A stretch of 64,000 bases of DNA from RPQJ01 sp963696545 (GTDB lineage: Bacteria; Pseudomonadota; Gammaproteobacteria; Steroidobacterales; Steroidobacteraceae): NCBI GenBank assembly GCA_963696545.1, contig CAVOKQ010000001.1:186001-250000 (forward strand), read 5' to 3'. Of the stretch, positions 35,707 to 43,823 are shown in pieces. A program made the translations under genes and the position numbers. The notes under the pieces were generated by a model that was given only the letters and a program-made list of their open reading frames with translations, did no database searches and was not told where the DNA came from. The stretch's first letter is position 1. Every line of letters starts with the position of its first letter.

Positions 35707-37584
35707 TCAGGCGGCGACGGCAACCGCCGCAGATCGTTGCACGGGTACGGTGACCGAGAAGACCGCACCACCGTCGGCGCCACCTGCGGCACGGATGTGG
35801 CCGCCGAGCGCGTGCAATGCGTTCGCGCACCAGTGCAGGCCAATGCCGTGGTTGGTGTCGCGCGACTTGGTGGAGAAGCCCTTCTCGAAGATGCGCGGCA
35901 GGTCATCGCCGCGGATGCCGACGCCGTCGTCGGTGAAACGGACGGTCAGCGCCTCGCCGGTAGCGTCCGCGGGCTCGAGCACGCAGGATATCCTGAGCTG
36001 ACCGCGGGTCCCGCCGACGCGCGCGGCCTCGGCGGCGTTCTGCACCAGGTTCTGGAACACCTGCTGCAGCGTAATGCGCGGCAACGGGAGGCTGCCCGTC
36101 GCGAACAGCGACCCGTCCAGGTCGATCGAGAGACGCTGCAGCAATGCGGGCGGAATCATGTCGAGGCTCTGCTCGACCAGCGCGGGCAGGTCGACGGTCT
36201 CGACGACCGGGCCGCTCCGCGAGGACTGCAACTGCTGCGAGAGAGCGGCCTGGATCAGCTGAGTCTGGCGCGCGACCGCGGCTGCGTCGTCACTCGCCCT
36301 TGCAACGGCCTGGGCAAGTTCCCGGCTCGCGAGCCTGAGGAACTGCTCGAGGTCGCAACGTCGCTCCGGGTCGCTTGACCCCGCCTCGATCTCGGCGACC
36401 ACCATGTCGATTTCGCCGGCCGGGGCGCTGCGAAGCTGGTCCTGCAGTCTTGCGACCGTCACGCCGAGCGGAGTCATCGCGTTGCCGATGTTGTGCAGCA
36501 CGCCGCTCGCCACCTGGGCAGCGCCTGCTTCGTAGGACTGGTCTACGAGTCGCCTGCGTGCATCGGCGAGCTTGTCCACCATCCGGTCGAACTCGCGCGC
36601 AAGGACGCCGATCTCGTCCTGGCGCTTGACGTTCATGCGCTTGGTGAGGTCGTCGCCCTCGCCGATCTGCACAGCGTGCCGCGTGAGGCGGCTGACGGGG
36701 CGCAGCACCATCCGACGCAGCGCGACCACCAGCACCAGCAGCACGATGACGCCACCGATGAACAGCGATACCAGTGCGTAGCTGATCGCGTCGCGACCCT
36801 GGGCGCTGACCTTGCGAGGCACGTCGATCCTGAGCTGCACGGTCGGCCGGCCGTATATGTCCTCCAGGTTCCGATACACCTCGTTCGTGAACTGTTGCGT
36901 CAGGATCCGCGGCTGCAGCAGTCCGACGCGCTCGGACTCGGTCCTCGGCAACCCGGCCAGCGTGTTCACCTGCAGCGCGACCTGTGCCTGCTCGGCGAGG
37001 CGCGCGGCGACTTCAGCTGTGATGACCCTCGCCAGCAATACGGACCCGTGGTGGGGACCGTTGCCGGCTCCGTCGAGGACTGGCGCGACTACGAGCAACG
37101 CTGGGCCGTGCTCGGTGACTACCAGGCCCTGCGCGCCTTGGCCTGTGCGGATCGCCTCGCGAAACGGGTGATTGGCGCTGAGGCCGTCTCCCGAGAGCAT
37201 CTGGTAGCCGAGGTCGTCGTGCGTGGCCGGGTTCAGGCCTTTCTTCCAGACGAAGCGACCGTCGGCGTCGACGAACGCCACGACGTCGAGACCCACGGCC
37301 TCGAGCGTCGCGGGCGTCATGTTCTCTTCGATGAACGCGGGATTCCCGCCCGCCATGTACTGGTAAGTATCGAGCCAGTTGCCCCAGTCCGCGCAGAACG
37401 TCTGCAACTGCGCGAGTTCGCCGTCGATGGCGCGCCGCACGCGGTCCATGTCCGTGCGCGCGAGATCCGCCTCGAGCGCCTCGAAGCTCGGCAGGATCAC
37501 CTCGCGCTGCACGACGTAGTCGATCGCTCCGTAGGTTGCGAACAACGCACAAAGCAGCAGCACGACCTTCGCGTAAAGGCTCAC
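35707..37584 (-). CDS. CHASE4-HAMP sensor histidine kinase
   Basis: 625 residues. A first membrane helix (about 5-22) and a second (about 268-290) enclose a periplasmic CHASE4-type sensor (LQTFCADWGNWLDTYQYM, VAFVDADGRFVWKKG). A HAMP domain follows, then a noncanonical phospho-acceptor region with His364 in GVLHNIGNAMTPL, and a HATPase domain with N box QVFQNLVQNAAEAAR and G boxes DDGVGI and GFSTK..GIGLHW. The LHNIGN type of H-box recurs in kinases that signal to GGDEF/EAL proteins. The downstream response regulator is the evident partner. The signal sensed is unknown. Confidence 0.92.
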   Translation of the reverse strand: MSLYAKVVLLLCALFATYGAIDYVVQREVILPSFEALEADLARTDMDRVRRAIDGELAQLQTFCADWGNWLDTYQYMAGGNPAFIEENMTPATLEAVGLDVVAFVDADGRFVWKKGLNPATHDDLGYQMLSGDGLSANHPFREAIRTGQGAQGLVVTEHGPALLVVAPVLDGAGNGPHHGSVLLARVITAEVAARLAEQAQVALQVNTLAGLPRTESERVGLLQPRILTQQFTNEVYRNLEDIYGRPTVQLRIDVPRKVSAQGRDAISYALVSLFIGGVIVLLVLVVALRRMVLRPVSRLTRHAVQIGEGDDLTKRMNVKRQDEIGVLAREFDRMVDKLADARRRLVDQSYEAGAAQVASGVLHNIGNAMTPLGVTVARLQDQLRSAPAGEIDMVVAEIEAGSSDPERRCDLEQFLRLASRELAQAVARASDDAAAVARQTQLIQAALSQQLQSSRSGPVVETVDLPALVEQSLDMIPPALLQRLSIDLDGSLFATGSLPLPRITLQQVFQNLVQNAAEAARVGGTRGQLRISCVLEPADATGEALTVRFTDDGVGIRGDDLPRIFEKGFSTKSRDTNHGIGLHWCANALHALGGHIRAAGGADGGAVFSVTVPVQRSAAVAVAA

Positions 37585-37735
37585 CGGAGACGCAGTCCTG
37601 TACTCATTGTGTCAGTGCGGATGGTAGGGCTGCGCTGCCGACGCGTTGTCGACGCAGGTCACTGAACGTCGTGGTCAGCACGGACCACGCGGGCCACGAG
37701 TGTGAAGCGCGTCGCGAAATCCTGCGGCGGTGTGA

Positions 37736-38362
37736 TCAGCGGGGCCGGTGGCGCCGGGCCCACACGTTGATCGCGATCGTGCCGAACACGGCGCCGGCAG
37801 TGGCGAGTGCCATGTCCTTCTGCGCGTCCCACTCGTCGCCCTGCGTGCCGAGGTACGCGGCGCCGAGCTCGCCGCCGAACACCTCCGCGGCGAGCCACTC
37901 GATCGTCTCGTAAATCACCGAGTGCGACATCACGAAGAACACCGGCATCAGCCAGACCCAGATGCCGCGCGGCGACATCCGGGCCTGCATCAGCTCCCAG
38001 GCCGCGGGCAGCACGAGCAGCCCATAACTGAAGTGCACGAGTCGATCGTAATGGTTGCGACCGGCGGATGCGCCGGCGTCGCCGCCAGCGCCCAGCGACT
38101 GCAGCAACTCACGCCACGGGACTTCGCTGTACGTGTAATGCGCTCCCACCTCGTGCAGCACGAGGAACACGAACAGGCAGGTGTAAGCGAAGTTGGAGAA
38201 GCGCAGCCGCCTGAAGTTGTACACCAGGGCCGGCACGGCAACGAATACGATGACGTTCTCGAGCAGCCAGTCCTGCCGGTACCACGGGGCGATCGCGAGC
38301 GCGGCCCAGATCGCGGCGAACGCCGCGAGCAGGCGGACGGGGTAACGATCGGCGGGCTGCAT
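37736..38362 (-). CDS. YjdF-like DUF2238 inner-membrane protein
   Basis: ATG 38362 (MQPADRYPV) gives 208 residues with about six membrane helices. The DUF2238 features HEVGAHYTYSEVP, NHYDRLVHFSYGLL and SVIYETIEW are present; conserved His, Glu and Tyr lie inside helices. The biochemical role of this family is unknown. It begins 20 nt downstream of the quinone reductase gene on the same strand, and the two are probably co-transcribed. Confidence 0.85.
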   Translation of the reverse strand: MQPADRYPVRLLAAFAAIWAALAIAPWYRQDWLLENVIVFVAVPALVYNFRRLRFSNFAYTCLFVFLVLHEVGAHYTYSEVPWRELLQSLGAGGDAGASAGRNHYDRLVHFSYGLLVLPAAWELMQARMSPRGIWVWLMPVFFVMSHSVIYETIEWLAAEVFGGELGAAYLGTQGDEWDAQKDMALATAGAVFGTIAINVWARRHRPR

Positions 38363-38382
38363 CGGCACGCCGGCCGTGCCTT

Positions 38383-38970
38383 TCAGCGTGCCAGCGCCCC
38401 GAGACGGCGCATGTCGTAGCGGGCCTTGTCGAGTTCGACGCTCTTCATCGTGTCGCTGCCCTCGAGGACCGTGGTGCGCACCGGATGGATGCCGCAAAGG
38501 CCGAGCACGTCGGTCGCGACGCTGCGAATGCTGTGTTCGCTGCGATCGACCTGCTCGAAGAGCTCCGGCATGCCCTTGGTGATGACGAGGCGCGCCGTGC
38601 GGCCCTTAAGCAGCTTGAGCGGTCGGCGCCCGGCGCCCTGCTGAGCGAAAGCAAAGCCAGGCCGCATCACCTGCTCGAGGAAGCCCTTCAGCTTCGCCGG
38701 CAGCGTCCCGAGCCAGAGCGGATAGAGCACCACGATGTGATCGGCCCACTTGATCGATTTCTGCGCGGCGACGATCGACGCCGGCACCTTGCCGGTCACG
38801 TAAGCCTTGCTGTTGCGCAGCAGCGGGAAGCGCAGCGCCCCGACGCGGATCAGCCGCACGTCGTGGCCGCCTTCCTTCGCGCCTTGCCGGTAGTAGTCGG
38901 CCAGTTCGTGCACGAAATGCGAGCCTTCGGGGTCGGGGTGGCCGTCGATGATCAGGATGCGATGGGTCAT
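38383..38970 (-). CDS. Flavodoxin-fold NAD(P)H quinone reductase
   Basis: 195 residues of the NQO1/KefF/YwrO family. The FMN-binding N-terminus ILIIDGHPDPEGSHFVHELADYY and the segment HIVVLYPLWLGTLPAKLKGFLEQV are characteristic, as is KGMPELF later in the chain. Such enzymes reduce quinones by two electrons in the cytosol, or activate Kef channels. There is no Kef gene nearby, so free quinone reduction is more likely. It precedes the YjdF-like gene. Confidence 0.88.
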   Translation of the reverse strand: MTHRILIIDGHPDPEGSHFVHELADYYRQGAKEGGHDVRLIRVGALRFPLLRNSKAYVTGKVPASIVAAQKSIKWADHIVVLYPLWLGTLPAKLKGFLEQVMRPGFAFAQQGAGRRPLKLLKGRTARLVITKGMPELFEQVDRSEHSIRSVATDVLGLCGIHPVRTTVLEGSDTMKSVELDKARYDMRRLGALAR

Positions 38971-39072
38971 GCGACACCTGCCTTGGCCTACATGGGTGGT
39001 GACCGGCAGGCTAGTCCCGCCGCGCGATCGATCACAGTCGTATTCTGTGCAGTCCCGGCCCGGATCCGGCCC

Positions 39073-39741
39073 TCAGCCGCGGCTCTCGCTGCCGACATCG
39101 GCCATGAAATCAGCGGCTTGCAGTCGCTCGAGCTGCGGCCGCCAGGAGGGATACAGCGTGGCGAAATCGGCCACCATCCGGGCGAGTGGCACGTCGTCGA
39201 AGCTGCCCCGCTGAGCGACGTACTCCATGTGCCTGTGGCCGCTCCGATCGAACGGGTGGTACAGGGAATCGGAGTGGCCGTCGAACTCGAGCGGCAGCAG
39301 CCCGAACCGGTCGCACAGTTCGACGTTGAAGGCCGGCGTCGCCTTGACCCACGTTGCGTCGAGCAGTATCTCGGTGTAGCCGTGCCAGTAGAAAACGTCC
39401 GTGCCCATCGCCGCCCGCATGCGCTCGGTGGAGAGGTGATTGCGCACGTCGGCAAAACCGACCCTCGCCGGAATCCGCGCTGCACGACACGCCGCAGCAA
39501 GCAGCGCCGCCTTTGGCACGCACCAGCCGTGGCCCTTGGCCAGCACAGTGCTTGCACGCATGCCGCCAGGCGAGAGATCGATGCGGTACGGGTCGTAGCG
39601 AAACCCGTCGCGGACTGCGTAATAGAGCGCGACGGCACGTTCGCGATCCGCAGCGCCGGGCGCGATCCGCCCGACGAATTCGATGACCGCGGGGTGGTCG
39701 CTGTCGATCAATGCGGTCGGCGCGAGGGTGGGGTCGGTCAA
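39073..39741 (-). CDS. Transglutaminase-like cysteine peptidase-fold protein
   Basis: A TTG start at 39741 is chosen because GGAGGAA sits six bases upstream; it gives 222 residues (LTDPTLAPTALIDSDH as the start, read with Met). The transglutaminase core is clear: YRIDLSPGG, catalytic Cys in GHGWCVPKAALLAAACRA, His in FYWHGYTEILLD and the following Asp. The domain is intracellular, without signal peptide. These proteins hydrolyse or rearrange amide bonds; the substrate is unknown. It is divergent from the VOC protein gene. Confidence 0.87.
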   Translation of the reverse strand: MTDPTLAPTALIDSDHPAVIEFVGRIAPGAADRERAVALYYAVRDGFRYDPYRIDLSPGGMRASTVLAKGHGWCVPKAALLAAACRAARIPARVGFADVRNHLSTERMRAAMGTDVFYWHGYTEILLDATWVKATPAFNVELCDRFGLLPLEFDGHSDSLYHPFDRSGHRHMEYVAQRGSFDDVPLARMVADFATLYPSWRPQLERLQAADFMADVGSESRG

Positions 39742-39856
39742 GCGATTCCTCCAGTCGACATTATCCGTCGTTTCGTCGCGCACGGGTTGCCGTTCATTGC
39801 CGATGGTGGAGAATCGGCGCCACGGGAGACCCGATTGTCCTGCCGGGTATGAAGAC

Positions 39857-40237
39857 ATGCACAAGAGCCGCCTCGCCGGGTTCATCATCGACTGCAATAC
39901 GAACGACCTGCAGGCCGCCGCGCGTTTCTGGAGCGATGCACTCGGCATGAGCCTGCGCCAGCTGCCGGCGGAAGAGGGGCGGAAGTACGTGGCCCTGGAC
40001 GACCCCGACGAGCGGCTGCACGTCGAGGTGCAGACGGTCTCCCATCCGAGCCGCGTGCACCTCGACATCGAGTCCGATGACATCGAAGCCGAGGTGCGAC
40101 GGCTCGAAGGGTTGGGAGCAAAGCGGGTCGCCCAGGTTCACACGTGGTGGGTAATGGAAGCGCCGACCGGGCAGCGCTTCTGCGTCGTCCGTGTGCAGTC
40201 GAAGGGCTTTGCGCACGGGGCCAATGAGTGGAAATGA
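39857..40237 (+). CDS. VOC family protein 1
   Basis: 126 residues from ATG 39857 (MHKSRLAGFIIDCN). A single VOC module: DLQAAARFWSDALGMSL, PDERLHVEVQTVSHPSRVHLDIESDD, GAKRVAQV, and PTGQRFCVVRVQ at the end. This fits the glyoxalase-like domain proteins of DUF-type, with no catalytic assignment. It is followed 32 bp downstream by a second VOC gene. Confidence 0.85.
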   Translation: MHKSRLAGFIIDCNTNDLQAAARFWSDALGMSLRQLPAEEGRKYVALDDPDERLHVEVQTVSHPSRVHLDIESDDIEAEVRRLEGLGAKRVAQVHTWWVMEAPTGQRFCVVRVQSKGFAHGANEWK

Positions 40238-40269
40238 AACGTCACAGACTTTGATCGGGGAGAAGGGCA

Positions 40270-40641
40270 ATGGCCGAGCATCCAGTCACCTGGTTCGAGA
40301 CCTACGTTCAGGACATGGAACGTGCGCGCGGGTTCTACGAGACGACGCTGCAGACGAAGTTGCAGCGACTGAACACCGGCGACCTCGAGTACTGGGCGTT
40401 CCCGCCGCCGGGTGCGGGGACGGGAACATCGGGCGCACTGGTGAAGGTCCCCGGAGTCCCTTCGGGCGGTAACAGCACGCTCGTCTATTTCGAGTGCGAG
40501 GACTGCGCCGTGGAGGGATCGCGGGTCGTCGGAGCCGGCGGCCAGCTGAAACGCGAGAAGATTTCGATCGGCGAGTACGGCTTCGTCGTGCTGGCGCTCG
40601 ATACCGAGGGCAACCTGTTCGGGCTGCACAGCATGAAATAG
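40270..40641 (+). CDS. VOC family protein 2
   Basis: 123 residues, a full VOC domain: FETYVQDMERARGFYETTLQ, VPSGGNSTLVYFECEDC, GEYGFVVLALDTEGNLFGLHS. It resembles the CFP-30/glyoxalase-like small proteins often found beside WYL or AraC regulators. A GGGGAGAAGG ribosome site precedes ATG 40270. It is convergent with the WYL regulator, 4 bp apart. Confidence 0.87.
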   Translation: MAEHPVTWFETYVQDMERARGFYETTLQTKLQRLNTGDLEYWAFPPPGAGTGTSGALVKVPGVPSGGNSTLVYFECEDCAVEGSRVVGAGGQLKREKISIGEYGFVVLALDTEGNLFGLHSMK

Positions 40642-40645
40642 GCGC

Positions 40646-41620
40646 TCAAGGCGAATAGTGCTTAGCTGCCTCCCGGAGTTGCTCGGCCACGGCCTTGCGC
40701 AGTGATTCCGGCGCGAGCACCACGACGTCCGCGCCGTACTTCAGTATGTCCATCACGAGCTCGGGCTCGCGGGAAAAAGGGAACTTCAGCAGGTAGCTGC
40801 CGTCGAGCTGCAGCTTGCCGTCCTGCTTCGGGTGCCAGGACTCGCGGGAGACCCACCTCGCGCGCATCGGGTTGAACAGCAGCACGGCCTCCTGCGCTTC
40901 GCTGCCGGCAAAGATGCCGTAGCCGGTCGAAAAATAGCGGTCCAGCTGCTCGTCGCTGACGTCCTTCGCGTCCTTGTCGAGCACGGTCGCCGACTGGATT
41001 GCATCCACCCCGAACGTCCGCAGCGCCTGGCGCTTGTGACAGAAAGCGTCCAGGTACCAGTTGTCGCGGTAGTGGACGAGCCGCTGCGGCGAAACTTCGC
41101 GGTCGAGCGATTCGCCGTCCTGCCGGCGCTGGTGCCGGATGCGCAGCCGTCGCCGGGAGAGCAACGCCGTAGAGAGCGCACGGAAATGCGCGGGCTCGAT
41201 CGCGCGGGCCCCCATCGACAGCACGCGGATTCGGCGCGCGACATCGGCTGCACTGTGCTCGCCGGACGCGAGCAGCTCCTTCAGCCGGCGGCGAAACGGG
41301 CCAACCAGCTCGGACAGCACGCCGGGCTCCAAGTCCTCGATCAGCCGATCCATCGTCAACAGCGCTCGCAGCTCGTCGGCCGTGAACCACAGGCCGGGCA
41401 ACTGCCACACTGCACTGTCTTCCACCTTGTCGTCGAAGCGGTAGGCCTCGTGGTCGGGGTCGTACAGGATCGGCGCTCGGAACCGGTCGCGCAGGTACTC
41501 GAGGTCGCGCTTGAACGTCGCGCGCGAGACCTCGAGTTCGTCCAGGAAGTCCTGCGTCCGCACGAACCCGCGGCTCTGCAGCATCTGCTGGATGCGATAG
41601 AAGCGTTCGGTACGGTCCAT
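40646..41620 (-). CDS. HTH-WYL transcriptional regulator
   Basis: 324 residues. Residues 1-65 hold a DeoR-like helix-turn-helix (RTQDFLDELEVSRATFKRDLEYLRDR). The WYL domain (about 140-225) has the core DNWYLDAFCHKRQALRTFGVD, and a WCX-type C-terminal extension follows. WYL domains sense nucleotides or single-stranded DNA and regulate many operons. It is co-oriented with the nitronate monooxygenase gene, 13 nt downstream of it, and convergent with a VOC gene. Confidence 0.9.
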   Translation of the reverse strand: MDRTERFYRIQQMLQSRGFVRTQDFLDELEVSRATFKRDLEYLRDRFRAPILYDPDHEAYRFDDKVEDSAVWQLPGLWFTADELRALLTMDRLIEDLEPGVLSELVGPFRRRLKELLASGEHSAADVARRIRVLSMGARAIEPAHFRALSTALLSRRRLRIRHQRRQDGESLDREVSPQRLVHYRDNWYLDAFCHKRQALRTFGVDAIQSATVLDKDAKDVSDEQLDRYFSTGYGIFAGSEAQEAVLLFNPMRARWVSRESWHPKQDGKLQLDGSYLLKFPFSREPELVMDILKYGADVVVLAPESLRKAVAEQLREAAKHYSP

Positions 41621-41633
41621 CCGGCCCGTCCAG

Positions 41634-42611
41634 TCAGCCGGCAGCCATGCCTTTCAGACGCCTGCCGATGATGTCGTCGGCCTCGCGCATGATGCGGTCG
41701 ATCAGCTCCTTGACGGTCGGAACGTCGTGGATCAGCCCCGCGACCATGCCGCACGACCAGGCGCCGGCGTCCATGTCGCCGTTCAGCATGATGCGCGGGT
41801 AGACGCCGGCCACTTCCTCGATGATGTCCTCGAACTTCAGGTTGCTGCCAAGCGACTTCTCCTTCTCGAGCAGCCGGTCGACCGCAGCGTTGCGCAGCAC
41901 GCGTTCCGTGTTCCGCAGCGGCCGCATCACGAGTCGCGTGTCGAGCTCGGTCGCGGCGACGATCGCCTGCTTGACGTTCTCGTGCACCGGCGCCTCCTTC
42001 GTCGCGATGAAGCGCGTGCCCATGTTGATGCCCTCGGCGCCGAGCGCCAGCGCCGCAACCAGCGAACGACCGTCGGCCATGCCGCCGGATGCGACGAACG
42101 GGATTTTCAGTTCCTCGGCGGCGCGCGGCAACAGGATGAAGTTCGGGACGTCGTCCTCGCCGGGATGACCGCCGCACTCGAAGCCGTCGACGCTGACGGC
42201 GTCACAGCCGATCGCCTGCGCCTTCAACGAGTGTCGCACCGAGGTGCACTTGTGGATCACCTTGATGCCGGCGGCGTGCAGGTACGGCATCACCTGCTCG
42301 GGATTGCGGCCGGCCGTCTCGACGATCTTGACGCCGCCCTCGATGATGGCGCGGATGTAGCCGGGATAATCCGGCGCATTGACCGTCGGCAGGAACGTCA
42401 GGTTCACGCCGATGGGCTTGTCCGTCATGTCCCGGCAACGACGGATCTCGTTCGCGAGGGCCTCCGGCGTCTTCTGGGTGAGCCCGGTGATGACGCCGAG
42501 CCCGCCCGCGTTCGACACGGCCGCGGCCAGCTCCGCGAAGCCGACATAGTGCATGCCACCTTGGATGATCGGATGCTCAATGCCGAAGAGTTCTGTGATG
42601 CGGGTCTTCAT
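41634..42611 (-). CDS. Nitronate monooxygenase
   Basis: 325 residues of the FMN-dependent NPD/2-nitropropane dioxygenase family. The TIM-barrel motifs are HPIIQGGMHYVGFAELAAAVSNAGGLG, KPIGVNLTFLPTV, DAVSVDGFECGGHPGED, FVASGGMADGRSLVAALALGAEGINMGTRF. The last of these is the FMN phosphate site. The enzyme oxidises alkyl nitronates, often detoxifying propionate 3-nitronate. It is transcribed with the WYL regulator gene, which starts 13 nt later, suggesting joint control. Confidence 0.9.
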   Translation of the reverse strand: MKTRITELFGIEHPIIQGGMHYVGFAELAAAVSNAGGLGVITGLTQKTPEALANEIRRCRDMTDKPIGVNLTFLPTVNAPDYPGYIRAIIEGGVKIVETAGRNPEQVMPYLHAAGIKVIHKCTSVRHSLKAQAIGCDAVSVDGFECGGHPGEDDVPNFILLPRAAEELKIPFVASGGMADGRSLVAALALGAEGINMGTRFIATKEAPVHENVKQAIVAATELDTRLVMRPLRNTERVLRNAAVDRLLEKEKSLGSNLKFEDIIEEVAGVYPRIMLNGDMDAGAWSCGMVAGLIHDVPTVKELIDRIMREADDIIGRRLKGMAAG

Positions 42612-42618
42612 GGTTTCC

Positions 42619-43638
42619 TCAGGAAGTCGGTTCGTCGGCGGTGATGACGGTCATATCCTGCCCGGTCGTTACACCGGACGCAGCGATCTGTGTAACGACC
42701 AGCGTCGTGCCCGGCTTGATCACCGTGGCAAGTTCGCGCAGGAACTCTGGCGGCACCTGTACGCCGGAGAGCAGTTCGTTGGTCGTGACAGACGTTTCGG
42801 GCGCGCCTGAAACGACCTGCCAGTGCAACGGTTGCGTGCCGGTGCCGTCGTTCTGCAGCGCAGTGAACACGTGCAGTGTCAGGCGACGCGTCGGATCCTC
42901 CAGCGCATAAAGCGACCAGCCGACCTGCACACCGTTGCGGAAGACGCGAATGCGCCTGTCCTCGCCGGTGACGAGGATCGACGCCGGACCTTCGGTCGCG
43001 AGCTCCGGTTGCCAGGCAAAGGTCTTACCCTCGTGATCCGGCTCGAGTGCAGCGTTTCCTTTCGCGTCGATCGGCGCGAAGAGTCCCGGGTGCGCAACGG
43101 TGCTCGGGAATTCCTTGTCGTCCGACACCACGACGGTGATGCCGGTCGACGACTCGTCGTAGAGCCGCTTGGCGAAGTCGTAGGGCATGCGCACGCAGCC
43201 GTGCGATGCGGGATAACCGGGCAGATTGCCTGCGTGCAGCGCGACGCCGGACCACGTGAGCCGCTGCATGTAGGGCATCGGCGCCTGGTTGTAGATGCTC
43301 GAGTAGTGATCGGCGTGCTTCTGCAGGATCGTGAAGACGCCGGTCGGCGTCTCGTGGCCTTTCTTGCCGGTCGAGACGGTCGAGGAGCCGATCAGCACGC
43401 CGTTTCTATACACGTACGCGAGTTGCTCGGGCAGCGAGATGATCATCACCATCGGGCCCAACGGTGCCACCTCGGGGTGCCAGGTGTACTCGCCGGGCTT
43501 CAGCGTCGTCGGCGGGGCCAGGGTTTTCGCACCCATCGTGGAGCCGCGCGTGGGTGGCGTCTTGTCGGCCGGGGCAGCGAGGGGAGACAAGGCGAGGAGG
43601 GCGCCCAGCAGCATGGGAGCCGTGAACTTTGATCGCAT
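42619..43638 (-). CDS. L,D-transpeptidase (YkuD)
   Basis: ATG 43638 (MRSKFTAPM) begins a signal peptide ending LAAPA, giving 339 residues. The YkuD catalytic segment is visible: ALHAGNLPGYPASHGCVRMP with nucleophile Cys and the upstream His. Substrate-strand features (IISLPEQLAYVYRNGVLIGSSTVSTG, TPTGVFTILQK) precede it. The C-terminal half repeats a similar beta fold (ILVTGEDRRIRVFRNGVQVG) without a second Cys. It crosslinks peptidoglycan or attaches lipoproteins in the periplasm. Confidence 0.92.
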   Translation of the reverse strand: MRSKFTAPMLLGALLALSPLAAPADKTPPTRGSTMGAKTLAPPTTLKPGEYTWHPEVAPLGPMVMIISLPEQLAYVYRNGVLIGSSTVSTGKKGHETPTGVFTILQKHADHYSSIYNQAPMPYMQRLTWSGVALHAGNLPGYPASHGCVRMPYDFAKRLYDESSTGITVVVSDDKEFPSTVAHPGLFAPIDAKGNAALEPDHEGKTFAWQPELATEGPASILVTGEDRRIRVFRNGVQVGWSLYALEDPTRRLTLHVFTALQNDGTGTQPLHWQVVSGAPETSVTTNELLSGVQVPPEFLRELATVIKPGTTLVVTQIAASGVTTGQDMTVITADEPTS

Positions 43639-43823
43639 GGTGTGGCTGGTCTCGGAGGTCTGGTTGATGTGATTCCCACCCCGATCCACGATACCTCAAG
43701 TCTGCCCGCGAGGTCAGCGGCCTGGCTCGTGCACGGCCGGCACGGGCGCCGGCCGCCGGCTTCGACCGCTGGCGCCGTTGGCGTATCCTCGTGGTACCGG
43801 TTGGGCCCACCGGGAGGCAGGTG

